From the NCBI RefSeq assembly GCF_000338295.1, contig NZ_ANMO01000228.1:1-54130 (forward strand): DNA of 54,130 bases. The letters run 5' to 3'. How positions within the stretch are numbered: position 1 is the stretch's first letter; each line of letters opens with the position of its first letter. This DNA comes from Rhodopirellula europaea 6C. GTDB lineage: Bacteria; Planctomycetota; Planctomycetia; Pirellulales; Pirellulaceae. A model generated the notes under the pieces. The model saw only the letters and a list, made by a program, of their open reading frames with translations. It searched no databases and was not told the DNA's origin. A program made the position numbers and the translations under genes. Shown one piece after another: positions 45,996-54,130 of this stretch.

Positions 45996-46544
45996 ATGAA
46001 GCGAAATTGGAAAGCAGCCGTAGCGACGGCCCAAACAATCGCCACACAAATCACCCGCCGCTCACGCACCGTAGCAGCGATCGCCATCGGCACCGCTAGC
46101 ATCACCTTGCTGGCTCCCGCCGCGATGGCACAAGGCGAACACATCGTCAGCTCGCGAGTCGTCAGCGACACCGTCGTCGGCACCAGCGAAACCGGCGGCT
46201 GTGCAAGCGGCGATTGTGGTGGAGCGACCGGCGAAGTCGCCGTGCAAGGCCGCGAGTATGGACAGCCCGACCTGTTCTACAACTACTACACGCAAGGCCC
46301 GGCCAACGCAGCGAACGCACAAATGTACGTGTCGCCTGTGCCGGTTCCTCCAAATGTCGGGCAGACCTACCTGACGTATCAGCCTTTCTACCCCCACGAA
46401 ATGCTTTATTGGCACAAAGACCGCTACCACAACTATTATGACAATGGTCGTGGAATGAACCGAACTCGAGCGATCTATTACAGCCCACCGGTTCGTCAAG
46501 CTGCCAGCAATTTCTACTGGAACACGTTGCGTTTGCCTCGCTGA
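45996..46544 (+). CDS. Tyr-rich exported protein of unknown function (182 aa)
   Basis: The protein has a long basic N-region (MKRNWKAAV...ITRRSRT) and a hydrophobic core ending in an AMAQ cleavage site at about residue 47. The mature part of about 135 residues is rich in Tyr, Asn and Pro, with CASGDCGG early and YNYYTQGPANAANAQ, YHNYYDNG and RAIYYSPP later. No known domain is seen. ATG 45996 is chosen for the strong GAGGAGG 9 bases upstream. A similar small secreted gene follows 98 bases later. A cell-envelope role is likely from composition only. Confidence 0.75.
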   Translation: MKRNWKAAVATAQTIATQITRRSRTVAAIAIGTASITLLAPAAMAQGEHIVSSRVVSDTVVGTSETGGCASGDCGGATGEVAVQGREYGQPDLFYNYYTQGPANAANAQMYVSPVPVPPNVGQTYLTYQPFYPHEMLYWHKDRYHNYYDNGRGMNRTRAIYYSPPVRQAASNFYWNTLRLPR

Positions 46545-46642
46545 TCCAGCCACCTGACTCATTGGTAGAACGGACTCCCCCTGTCCGTTCGTCGCAGCGA
46601 ATTGTTGCTACCAAATCCACCGTCCTCGAGGATCCCCGAGCC

Positions 46643-47023
46643 ATGAAACGCATCGTCCTTTGTCTCGCCGCCTTGGCTGCTTTCAGCGGCTTGGCCGGTT
46701 CAACCGAAGAAGCCCAAGCTGGTGACCCGTACGCGGTGACCCAAGTTTGGAACCACAACTTCGCTCAAACCCGTGCATGGCACGGAAACTATTACTACGC
46801 ACCGTACGGGCAACCGACGGCACTGGTCGTTCCGCCAACCGCACACCTTCGACAAACGTATTCGTGGGGCGTCAGCCAAAACACGAATCACCCGATTTAT
46901 CACCAGTACGGTCGCAGCGCCAGCACACCAGGTGCGGCTGCTCCGGGGCGTTTCCAACCGACTCCGAACTGGCCAAGCCACACGGACCAATTCGGCGTGT
47001 ACTACGTCCGAGGCCCTTGGTGA
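46643..47023 (+). CDS. Tyr-rich exported protein of unknown function (126 aa)
   Basis: A typical signal peptide (MKRIVLCLAALAAFSGLAG, cleavage near EEAQA at about 26) is followed by a mature part of 100 residues rich in Tyr, His, Pro and Gln (WHGNYYYAPYGQPTALVVPP, YHQYGRSAS). The end is FGVYYVRGPW. Its composition resembles that of the 182-residue protein just upstream, and the two may share a transcript. The ATG at 46643 begins the signal peptide; the frame extends upstream to 46562 without support. No family is recognised. Confidence 0.72.
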   Translation: MKRIVLCLAALAAFSGLAGSTEEAQAGDPYAVTQVWNHNFAQTRAWHGNYYYAPYGQPTALVVPPTAHLRQTYSWGVSQNTNHPIYHQYGRSASTPGAAAPGRFQPTPNWPSHTDQFGVYYVRGPW

Positions 47024-47573
47024 GCAATCACTTTGTGTGACACGAACAACTGCTGATTCACTAGTGCGGCTTTGACCGTTTCCAGTATCAGCAACGACGA
47101 CATTTCGGGACGGTGTTCCCGCCGAGTCGCCTCGTCCGGGGGTGATTTGGCGGAGACACCGTCTCGTTTTCTATGCGCGAAGCGAAGCATTCGGCCCAGT
47201 GCGACCTTCAAACATCGCGGCGTGCGCTGACTGGAAGCGACGCGGTCGCCTCACGCAGCATCGTCCGAATCGCCCACATCCGGCGCATTCGGCAAATCTC
47301 TCTCAGACCGCCTGTCTTTCCGTCGCTGCAGGACGGTTGTTCAGTGCTCCGGCTGCCGACACGTCGATCGCGACCTAGGTTTCAGTGTCACAATCCAGCG
47401 ATTGCGCAATTGATCACGTTCGACACCGAACCGAAAAAATGCCATCGGACATTTGATTGACAGTCCGAGCGTCGAAGAGTGGACCAAACAGGCCGACTTT
47501 GCCGATGAGAAGATTGTTGGATTGAGACGAAAGACTTTTCTGTCTCACAAATTCACGTGTTCCTTGGTGCGTC
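47024..47573. other. Gene-free stretch before FliD
   Basis: No frame here looks coding. The main structure is the hairpin listed at 47109-47163. The FliD promoter should lie near 47400-47570. A GCCGATGA resembling the sigma-28 -10 element occurs at about 47500 but lacks a TAAA at the right distance. Confidence 0.4.
47109..47163 (+). terminator. Long hairpin followed by a T-rich stretch
   Basis: GACGGTGT (47109-47116) pairs with ACACCGTC (47156-47163), and further inside CCGCC pairs with GGCGG after a 2x2 internal loop. TCGTTTTCT follows. It lies 85 bases after the stop of the 126-residue exported protein and is a plausible terminator for that pair of genes. Confidence 0.4.
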
Positions 47574-49955
47574 ATGGCTCGTTTGCAATCATCGATCGGA
47601 TTAGTCACCGGTACCGACATCGTCGGGACCGTCGACCAATTGATGGCGATCAATGCGCAACCGCGCGACCGAATTTTGGCCAAAACAGAAGAACTGCTCG
47701 GCCAACAGCAACAAATCGCTTCGCTCACCGCATCGGTCATCGGTGTGCAACTGGCGGGTGATGCGCTCGGTTCGTCCGCGTTATTCAGCAGTAAGAACGC
47801 GACGACATCGAACGAAAACGCTCTATCGGTTTCGACACGCGATGAAGTCACCAACGGAAGCCACCTGGTACGAACACTTCGAACCGCTGCCACGCACAGT
47901 GTTTCCTCCGCCCAAAGCTTCAGCTCCTTCGACGAAGCGTTGAGCCTGGCGGGTTCGCTCACGATCAAACCCAGCGGCTTTGTTGACACTAAAGTCAGCC
48001 TTTCGCAACTGAACAATGGTTTGGGCGTCGAAGGCGGATCGATTCGATTGACCGACCGCAGCGGCGCATCGGCCGAAGTCGATCTTTCCCAAGCTCGAAC
48101 AGTCGACGATGTTCTGCAAGCGATCAACGACGCTGACGTTGGCATCCAAGCCACAACGTCCGGCGGAAAGATCAAGCTGATCGATCAGACCGGCCAATCC
48201 ATCAGCAACCTAAAAGTCGAACAACTCGGAACCGCTGAAACGGCAGCCGATCTTGGATTGCACGGAATCGACGTCGCCGCGAACAGCGTTGACGGCAACG
48301 ACATCCCGTTGCCCGATGGCGTGGATTCACTCAACGGAGCCAGCCTCTCGCAACTGGGTGGCGGCAATGGGCTGGGCACGCTCACCAGCCTGGACATTCA
48401 AACCGGTGACGGCACATCCGCCAGCGTCGATGTGTCAGGTGCAACATCGCTCAACGAAGTGATCGACGCGATCAACGGCAGCGGACTCGATGTCATCGCT
48501 CGAATCAACGACGCCGGCAACGGTTTGCGAATTCGTGACGTGTCCGGTGGTCCCGGCACATTTGAGATAAGCTCGTCAGACGACACCGCAACCAGCCTTG
48601 GCGTCGCCGCATCGACGACCGACGATATCGTCGTTGGCAAAGACCTGAACCTGCAATCGGTAACGCTCGAAACAAAGCTCTCTGAACTGAACTCCGGCGA
48701 CGGTGTCGGATCGGGCAGCTTCACGATCCGCGACAGCAACGGTGCAATCGGCGGTATCAACTTGGCAGTGTCTGAGATTGAAACAGTCGGTGAACTGATC
48801 GACGCGGTCAACGCGTTGGACATTGGTGTCGAAGCCGCTTTGAACGAATCCGGCGACGGCATCGTGATCACCGACACCGCGGGCGGCGCCTCATCGTTGA
48901 CGATCACCGATACCGGCGAAGGAAAAGTCGCGGCCAACTTGGGATTGGCGGGCACCGCCGACGCGGGAACCAGCTTGATCGGTAGCGAATCGCTGACGAT
49001 CGAAATCACCGAAGACGACACGCTCGAATCCATCGTCGAAAAGATCAACGCATCTGATCGCTACGCCGATGCGTCGGTCGTATCGAACTCGGACGGCTCC
49101 TATTCGTTGCAAATTCGCAGCAAAAAGGGCGGCGAAGTCGGACGCATCTCCGTGAACCTGGACGGCGTTGACCTGAACCTCCGAACAAATTCGAAGGGAC
49201 AAGACGCTCTGATTTCCATCGCGACCGACGGCGGTACCGAACGCTTCATGACGTCGACCGATGGAGTCTTCGAGGACGAAATCAGCGGATTGAACCTGAC
49301 GGTCAAAGAATTGTCCGAGGATCCGATCACCGTCAACGTCGATGACGATCCTGACACGATCGTTTCCGCCGTCAAACGTTTCGCCGATCAATACAACAAA
49401 CTGATCGAAAACATCGAAGAGGTCACTTTCTTCGACGCCGAAGCAAACGAAGTCGGCCTACTGTTTGGGTCCACGGAAACGCTCCGCATTCAAAACGGCT
49501 ATTCACGATTGCTGACCGGCACCGTTCCGCTGAGTAGTGGTGATTCGATTCGTTCGTTCAGCCAAATCGGCGTTCGAATGGATGAAAACGGTGAACTGCA
49601 AGTCGACGAAACAAAACTCAAAGCGGCTCTCGCAAATGACATCGACGCGGTCGAGCAATTCTTCAACAAGACCAACGATGACGATGAAAACGTCGGCATG
49701 GTTGGCCAACTGAAGAAGCTTGCTGACACCTACGCCGGTGCGGACGGCGGAATGCTGATTCGCAAAACGCAAACGCTCAGCGCCCACATTGAACGCAACG
49801 ACTCTCGCGTTGAATCGATGAACGATTTGCTGGAATCACAACGGGAACGTTTGCTGAAGCAGTACTACGACATGGAACAAGCGATCGCGAAACTTCAGGC
49901 GAACACATCGTCGATCGGCGCCATCGAGTACATCGGCCCCGTTGGATCTGAGTGA
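47574..49955 (+). CDS. fliD: Flagellar hook-associated protein 2 (filament cap)
   Basis: The 793-residue protein begins with the FliD_N domain (IGLVTGTDIVGTVDQLMAIN) and ends with FliD_C, including a coiled-coil tail (RVESMNDLLESQRERLLKQY). Between them are several Flagellin_IN-like repeats of about 55-60 residues, marked by phrases such as DDVLQAINDADVGIQA, NEVIDAINGSGLDVIA, GELIDAVNALDIGVEA and ESIVEKINASDRYADA. Most FliD proteins are 450-500 residues, so this repeat block is long. It caps the growing flagellum and folds incoming flagellin. No fliS or other flagellar gene is adjacent in this window. Confidence 0.9.
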   Translation: MARLQSSIGLVTGTDIVGTVDQLMAINAQPRDRILAKTEELLGQQQQIASLTASVIGVQLAGDALGSSALFSSKNATTSNENALSVSTRDEVTNGSHLVRTLRTAATHSVSSAQSFSSFDEALSLAGSLTIKPSGFVDTKVSLSQLNNGLGVEGGSIRLTDRSGASAEVDLSQARTVDDVLQAINDADVGIQATTSGGKIKLIDQTGQSISNLKVEQLGTAETAADLGLHGIDVAANSVDGNDIPLPDGVDSLNGASLSQLGGGNGLGTLTSLDIQTGDGTSASVDVSGATSLNEVIDAINGSGLDVIARINDAGNGLRIRDVSGGPGTFEISSSDDTATSLGVAASTTDDIVVGKDLNLQSVTLETKLSELNSGDGVGSGSFTIRDSNGAIGGINLAVSEIETVGELIDAVNALDIGVEAALNESGDGIVITDTAGGASSLTITDTGEGKVAANLGLAGTADAGTSLIGSESLTIEITEDDTLESIVEKINASDRYADASVVSNSDGSYSLQIRSKKGGEVGRISVNLDGVDLNLRTNSKGQDALISIATDGGTERFMTSTDGVFEDEISGLNLTVKELSEDPITVNVDDDPDTIVSAVKRFADQYNKLIENIEEVTFFDAEANEVGLLFGSTETLRIQNGYSRLLTGTVPLSSGDSIRSFSQIGVRMDENGELQVDETKLKAALANDIDAVEQFFNKTNDDDENVGMVGQLKKLADTYAGADGGMLIRKTQTLSAHIERNDSRVESMNDLLESQRERLLKQYYDMEQAIAKLQANTSSIGAIEYIGPVGSE

Positions 49956-49973
49956 TCAAGTTCGCCGCAGCGA

Positions 49974-49987
49974 TTAGCTTCAGCTAA
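49974..49987. terminator. Small hairpin between convergent fliD and ispF
   Basis: TTAGC-TTCA-GCTAA is a perfect stem that overlaps the ispF stop codon. GCCGC upstream and GCGGC downstream can extend it. It could act on both transcripts. There is no T run. Confidence 0.35.
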
Positions 49988-50484
49988 CGGCGGCTGAGCA
50001 TCACGACCACGCGTGCCGCGATCGCTTCGCTGCGACCGACCGCGTCGACACCCTCTCCCGTCTTCGCCTTCAACCCCACTTGCTCGATTGTGGTTTGAAG
50101 CAATTCAGCAACCACGGCCCGCATCAGATCAATGTGCGGAGCCATCTTTGGTTTCTGAGCCAGGATCACGGCATCGACATTATTGATTTCGTAACCGGCA
50201 ACCTGGACGCGGCGAAGAGCCTCCTGCACGAAGTCGCGACTGTCACGCCCCCGATTTTCGTCGGCATCATCGGGAAACAAACGCCCAATATCCGGTCCCG
50301 CAATCGCGCCCATCAATGCATCGGTCACGGCATGCAACAACACGTCAGCGTCGCTGTGGCCAATCGCATGGAATTCACCCGGGATATCCACGCCTCCAAC
50401 CCGCAGCGGACCAACTGGGCCCAACCGATGCGAGTCGTATCCAAGGCCGATTCGAAAAGCGAGTGGTGGCGATTTGGTCATCAA
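49984..50484 (-). CDS. ispF: 2-C-methyl-D-erythritol 2,4-cyclodiphosphate synthase
   Basis: The 166-residue enzyme closes the ring of the isoprenoid precursor in the MEP pathway. It has the metal-binding RIGLGYDSHRL (Asp and His), GHSDADVLLHA (second metal His), LFPDDADENRGRDS and the C-terminal KAKTGEGVDAVGR. Length matches IspF trimers. Two start ATGs are adjacent; the first is given. It is a stand-alone gene, not fused to IspD, and is convergent with fliD. Confidence 0.95.
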   Translation of the reverse strand: MMTKSPPLAFRIGLGYDSHRLGPVGPLRVGGVDIPGEFHAIGHSDADVLLHAVTDALMGAIAGPDIGRLFPDDADENRGRDSRDFVQEALRRVQVAGYEINNVDAVILAQKPKMAPHIDLMRAVVAELLQTTIEQVGLKAKTGEGVDAVGRSEAIAARVVVMLSRR

Positions 50485-50507
50485 TGGAACCGTCTGAAAA
50501 TCTCATG

Positions 50508-50534
50508 GGCCGTTTGGGCGTTCGCCCCGGTTGG
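50508..50534 (+). repeat. Single CCGTTTGGGC..GCCCCGG repeat
   Basis: GGCCGTTTGGGCGTTCGCCC followed by CGGTTGG forms a GGGC/GCCC stem with loop GTTC, 24 bases upstream of the ispF start codon on the opposite strand. This copy is between divergent genes, unlike most. The 50485-50813 gap also contains CCGAGC-AAG-GCTCGG at 50689-50703, and otherwise nothing I can name. Confidence 0.55.
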
Positions 50535-50813
50535 CCGAGGGTCGGTGGCTGGCGCCAAAACAGCGAAAATGTCGGAAGCAAGTTGTCGGATTGCGCTGCT
50601 TGCGTGCTTCAACGGGCAGCCTCGCTCCTCCGCTGAAAGCCTAATCCTTGAACAAGAACAAACCATCCCCCGAGTTCTTACGTAACTGCCGAGCAAGGCT
50701 CGGTATCGCCCCCTTTGTCGCTCATTTTTGATCCACCACGGGCCTTTCGCGAAAGCGCCCGATTTGGTGTGCTTTCTAGCTCATTCGAACGTTCTCTATC
50801 CTCGGCTTTTCGC

Positions 50814-52211
50814 ATGTTCGCTTTCTCGAACCCACTTTTTCGACGTTCGCGCAGACCAGCGACCGCTCTGACCACCACAATGCTGATCGCCGGATTGAGC
50901 CTGAGCTGCCAAACGGGCTTGATCGGCCAAGCCTTCGCCCAGCCCCCAGGATCGGATGGGGCCGCCAGCGAGCCGGAATCTGCGGCTCCCTCGAACGACG
51001 CCGCGCCATCGACCGACGGAGTCGACGGCGGGCGAATCAAAGATGATCCCGAGATGATCGCGAAAGCGATGGAGGAGATGCCGGAGGACATCCGGAAAGA
51101 CGCGGAAGAAATCTACGCAGAATTCCGGTCCACTCATGAAGAACTGCTCGACTCCATGTTGAAGCTTCGCGAGATCCACATTCGGTTCAACAATGATGTC
51201 GATCGCAGCCGCGAAGCCACAAAGGCTTTCCGAGAACAACAGCACAAGACATGGGACTTGATGCAGAAGCAAATGGAAAACTCGGTCAAGGTTTTTCGTT
51301 TGCTACCCAGCCCCGAGGCGGCCAGCTACATGGTCACGATGGTTCAGCACCATTTCGACAATGATATCTACGATCGGACAACGTTCGAAGCCGCAGCGAG
51401 ATTGATCGATATCGGTCAAAACTATCGCTACCTCTTCCTCACCGCCGCTCGTGCCGGCATCTCCACCGGTAACTTCGAAACGGCCCGAAAGGTCTACGAA
51501 TCGCTCCAGCCCGACGAACTGGAGAAAGTCGACATGGCCAACAAACACTTCCTCGATTTGCTGGAGAAGCAATACAAAGAAGAAACGGAGCGAATGGAAA
51601 AGATTGACCGCGACGCGTTGCCACAAGTCCTCTTCAAAACCACACGAGGCGACGTGTTGATCGAGCTCTATCCCGGCGAGGCTCCATCAACGGTCGCCAA
51701 TTTCATCAAGCTTGTCGAAGAAGGCTTCTACGACGGCATGGATTTCTCGCAAGTCGTTCCCAACATGCTTGCCTTGTCAGGTGATCCGACCGGCGACGGG
51801 CGAGGCAACAGCGGCAAGTTCCTGATGGACGAACACGACAACGAGAACTCGCACCATGCCCTTCGCGGTTCGGTCGTGATGGCAAAAATTCCGATGGGCG
51901 AAGGCCGCTTCATCGAAAACTCGGCCAGCTCTCAATTCGCGATCTTCTTTCTGCCTGTCACATCGGCATCCAGTCAACAAACGGTTTTTGGCCGAGTGAT
52001 CAAGGGAATGGACCGGGTCAGTGCCATGCGGCGGAAAGATCCTTCTAAGACCGACGAGAAGAAAATTCAGCTACCACCCGATGCGATCATTTCCGCCGAA
52101 GTCGTTCGCAAAGGACCGGAATTGCCCGAACCAGAGTATGTCGACGTGGAAGCGGAGCTGCGAAAGGCCGAGGAAGCTGGTCTGATCAAGCGAAAAACGC
52201 CGGCCAAATAG
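50814..52211 (+). CDS. Exported cyclophilin-type protein with an N-terminal helical domain
   Basis: The 465-residue protein has a signal peptide (basic RRSRR, then a core ending QAFAQ at about 43), a low-complexity Pro/Ala/Ser stretch, a charged helical region (about 75-265, including a short repeat ALPQ-type coiled region), and a cyclophilin domain (about 270-430: LFKTTRGDVLIELYPGEAPS, then SSQFAIFFLPV). In active cyclophilins the loop is FHRxxxGFxxQGGD. Here it is FSQVVPNMLALSGDP (311-325), so the catalytic Arg is Gln and the loop Gln is Leu. Peptidyl-prolyl isomerase activity is doubtful; a chaperone role is possible. ATG 50814 is chosen because the signal starts there. Confidence 0.85.
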   Translation: MFAFSNPLFRRSRRPATALTTTMLIAGLSLSCQTGLIGQAFAQPPGSDGAASEPESAAPSNDAAPSTDGVDGGRIKDDPEMIAKAMEEMPEDIRKDAEEIYAEFRSTHEELLDSMLKLREIHIRFNNDVDRSREATKAFREQQHKTWDLMQKQMENSVKVFRLLPSPEAASYMVTMVQHHFDNDIYDRTTFEAAARLIDIGQNYRYLFLTAARAGISTGNFETARKVYESLQPDELEKVDMANKHFLDLLEKQYKEETERMEKIDRDALPQVLFKTTRGDVLIELYPGEAPSTVANFIKLVEEGFYDGMDFSQVVPNMLALSGDPTGDGRGNSGKFLMDEHDNENSHHALRGSVVMAKIPMGEGRFIENSASSQFAIFFLPVTSASSQQTVFGRVIKGMDRVSAMRRKDPSKTDEKKIQLPPDAIISAEVVRKGPELPEPEYVDVEAELRKAEEAGLIKRKTPAK

Positions 52212-52370
52212 GCGATCCGTCGCCGGAATTGTTGGGTGAAGCCCGCCATCCGTTGGTTCGCAGCTTCCACCTGGGTTAAACTGTGACCAACACAACGCTG
52301 GCTCTCGATACTGCCCGCTCCCACCTCGCCGACATCCCGCGTCGCTGTCATCCCACCTCGCGAACACTTC

Positions 52371-53795
52371 ATGCCTGAACGAACTTCCGCTCGAAACGAG
52401 TGTCCGCCATCGAACCAGACGGCGGATCAACCGAGTCCCGCGTCCCAGCGGTCTGCCGCTTTGCAGCAACGAGCGAGTCGTCGTACTTTCATTCAGAGCG
52501 GCGGCATCATGCTGGCCGGCGGCAGTGTTTTGGGCACGAACCTGAGCGTTGCTCGTGGTGCTCACGCGTACGGCGATGACACACTCAAGATCGGATTGAT
52601 TGGCTGCGGCAGTCGTGGCACCAACGCGGTGATCCAAGCCATGAACACCGACGGTGCCACTCGGCTCGTCGCGATGGCGGATGTCTTCGAGAGCAACGTT
52701 CAGTCGGCTTACCGAGCCATCAACAGTAAACACGGAAAGAGCGGATCGACCGGCAAACGTGTCGCGGTGGAAGGGGCTCGTTTCGTTGGTCTGGACGGAT
52801 GGAAGCACGTGCTGCAAAGCGACGCTGACATCGTGTTCCTGACAACGCCTCCAGGCTTTCGACCGCTTCACTTCGAGAAAGCCATCGAAGCCGGCAAACA
52901 CGTCTTCATGGAAAAACCCGTCGCGACCGACGCTCCCGGCGTTCGACGTGTTCTGGCCGCCAATGAGATCGCCAAGCAAAAAGGTTTGGCCGTCGCCGTC
53001 GGTTTGCAACGTCACCACGAAGCTCGCTATCGCGAATGCATCGAACGACTCCACGCTGGCGCGATCGGTGAACCGGTCTTTGCACGAGCCTACTGGAACG
53101 GCGCGGGGTCTCGCCTGCGTTCCAAACCCAAAAACGTTTCCGAACTCGAATACCAACTTCGTCAGTGGCAGCACTTCAATTGGATCGGCGGCGATCAAAT
53201 CGCTGAACAACACATCCACAACTTGGATGTGATCAACTGGTTGCTCGGCGAACACCCCGTGTCGGCTCAAGGTCAAGGCGGACGAGATTCCCGATCCGAT
53301 CAGAAACTCGGCGAAACATTCGATCATCACATGGTCGAGTTCACTTATGCCAAGGACGTGCGGTTACTCAGCCAATGCCGCCACGTTCGCGGCTGCTGGA
53401 ACAGCGTCAGTGAACATGTTCACGGAACGCAGGGCAGTTGCGACATCAGTGCTGCGATCATTCGTGATCCCAGCGGCAAAGTCATTTGGCAGAGCTCGCA
53501 GAAACCGTCGAAAGATCGCGGTTGCCAACAAGCCCAACACGACTTGTTCGCCTCACTTCGAAAAGGCGAGATCCCAAATGAAGGCGACTATGGCGCGACC
53601 AGCACCATGACCGCAATCATGGGACGAATGGCCAGCTACTCCGGCAAGATCGTTCGCTGGAACGAAGCTCTGCAAAGCGATCAAATGCTCGCTGATGTTG
53701 ATGCGATGCAATCCTTGAATGACATCGCGCCGGTCCAACCTCTTCCCAACGGCAACTACGAAGTCGCAATCCCCGGCCAAACCAAGGTCATCTAA
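52371..53795 (+). CDS. Tat-exported Gfo/Idh/MocA family oxidoreductase
   Basis: The 474-residue protein has a twin-arginine signal (SRRTFIQSGG at about 36-45, then a hydrophobic core, ending RGAHA). The Rossmann motif is IGLIGCGSRG (74-83), and EKPVA, the family hallmark, is at about 182-186. Later HHMVEF and the C-terminal beta-sheet domain complete the fold. Such NAD-dependent enzymes act on sugars, inositols or aminosugars. Tat-exported ones are common in Planctomycetes, where the cofactor is folded in before export. No neighbour gives the substrate. The gene before it ends 159 bases upstream. Confidence 0.92.
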   Translation: MPERTSARNECPPSNQTADQPSPASQRSAALQQRASRRTFIQSGGIMLAGGSVLGTNLSVARGAHAYGDDTLKIGLIGCGSRGTNAVIQAMNTDGATRLVAMADVFESNVQSAYRAINSKHGKSGSTGKRVAVEGARFVGLDGWKHVLQSDADIVFLTTPPGFRPLHFEKAIEAGKHVFMEKPVATDAPGVRRVLAANEIAKQKGLAVAVGLQRHHEARYRECIERLHAGAIGEPVFARAYWNGAGSRLRSKPKNVSELEYQLRQWQHFNWIGGDQIAEQHIHNLDVINWLLGEHPVSAQGQGGRDSRSDQKLGETFDHHMVEFTYAKDVRLLSQCRHVRGCWNSVSEHVHGTQGSCDISAAIIRDPSGKVIWQSSQKPSKDRGCQQAQHDLFASLRKGEIPNEGDYGATSTMTAIMGRMASYSGKIVRWNEALQSDQMLADVDAMQSLNDIAPVQPLPNGNYEVAIPGQTKVI

Positions 53796-54130
53796 GCAGA
53801 CTCCGCACGAGAACGATTGCTTAGACGCCGGAACCGTCCGTGTCGCAACGACCAGCCGCTAGCGGGCTGTTGATCGAGTCATCTACCGAATGACAACAAC
53901 TAACCGATGGGCGTTAGCCTGGGCTGTCCAATCTTTGGTATGGACACCGGAATTGGCATGGATTCTTGAGGCGGTTATCTGTCTTCGGTCACCTCTCCCC
54001 CGGCGGAGGTCGTGCGGTTATTTGATGCCGCTTTTCGGCAGATTTACACACGACGCACCTCTCCTGAAACGAAGTTTGGGGAGAGCGACCGTAATGAATC
54101 TGGCAAGTGTGAGCGATCAAAAATCTTAGA
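53796..54130. other. Gene-free right edge with repeat remnants
   Basis: TAACCGATGGGCGTTAGCCT at 53901-53920 is a degenerate copy of the CCGTTTGGGC repeat. At 54059-54085 CTCTCC-TG-AAAC-GAA-GTTT-GG-GGAGAG folds into a strong hairpin with two stem segments. AGCCGCTAGCGGGCT at 53854-53868 is nearly self-complementary. I see no gene I can support. Confidence 0.45.

Noticed and set aside
47480-47520. Possible sigma-28 flagellar promoter upstream of fliD
   Set aside because: GCCGATGA resembles the -10 element but no TAAA is found 15 bases upstream, so the match is too weak.
52071-53330. 419-residue minus-strand frame opposite the Gfo/Idh/MocA gene
   Set aside because: It is antisense to a clear Tat-exported oxidoreductase and lacks any signature.
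53890-54129. 79-residue plus-strand frame at the right edge
   Set aside because: It runs through intergenic repeats and a hairpin, with no ribosome site or domain.

Overview
The window looks like chromosomal DNA from a Rhodopirellula-type planctomycete (Pirellulaceae). The markers are a DUF1559 pseudopilin with an H-X9-DG signature, a TPR/FG-GAP/ASPIC lipoprotein, a long NagB-PIG-L fusion, secreted ThuA and DUF1593 (Sde182 nucleoside-hydrolase-like) proteins, a Tat-exported Gfo/Idh/MocA oxidoreductase, many short Tyr-rich or lipoprotein-type exported proteins, roughly 55% GC, frequent TTG/GTG start candidates and weak Shine-Dalgarno sites. I saw no rRNA, tRNA, CRISPR array, intact insertion sequence or prophage.

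Layout. At 1-5.3 kb there is an aminosugar pair (ROK kinase followed by NagB-PIG-L), a secreted esterase and an AraC regulator. At 6.2-10.9 kb are a DUF1559 pseudopilin, a 66-residue lipoprotein and a 1034-residue TPR/FG-GAP lipoprotein, with two strong hairpins between them. At 10.9-15.7 kb are a calcineurin-like phosphoesterase, an ArsR-type regulator next to a large secreted protein of unknown function, and a DisA_N (diadenylate cyclase-like) protein. From 29.4 down to 16.0 kb on the minus strand is a twelve-gene run that reads as one operon: zinc alcohol dehydrogenase, RbsD, RbsB, DUF2291, RbsA, RbsC, RbsK, DUF1593, DUF1593, NAD-dependent epimerase, ThuA, DUF1593. A divergent AraC regulator lies at its head. 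At 30.6-36.5 kb are type II secretion/type IV pilus genes (GspF, GspE and a secretin-N-domain protein). At 36.8-45.7 kb are housekeeping genes: methionine aminopeptidase, a second diadenylate cyclase-like protein, a membrane protein, shikimate kinase and a type IIA topoisomerase pair. At 46-54 kb are two small Tyr-rich exported proteins, FliD, IspF, a cyclophilin-type protein and a Gfo/Idh/MocA oxidoreductase.

The most interesting unit is the 13.4 kb minus-strand operon. It joins a complete ribose route (binding protein with the E. coli ribose-contact residues, ABC transporter, mutarotase, kinase) to three exported proteins with the nucleoside-hydrolase fold and its acidic N-terminal cluster. 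I propose that it is a scavenging system in which exported N-ribosidases free ribose from nucleosides or other ribosides outside the cytoplasm, and the Rbs proteins then import and phosphorylate it. This is inference from context.

A second theme is non-coding. Two or three families of short hairpin-forming repeats, some with compensatory stem changes, sit mostly between convergent genes. A third is cyclic di-AMP: two unrelated-looking DisA_N proteins occur 22 kb apart.
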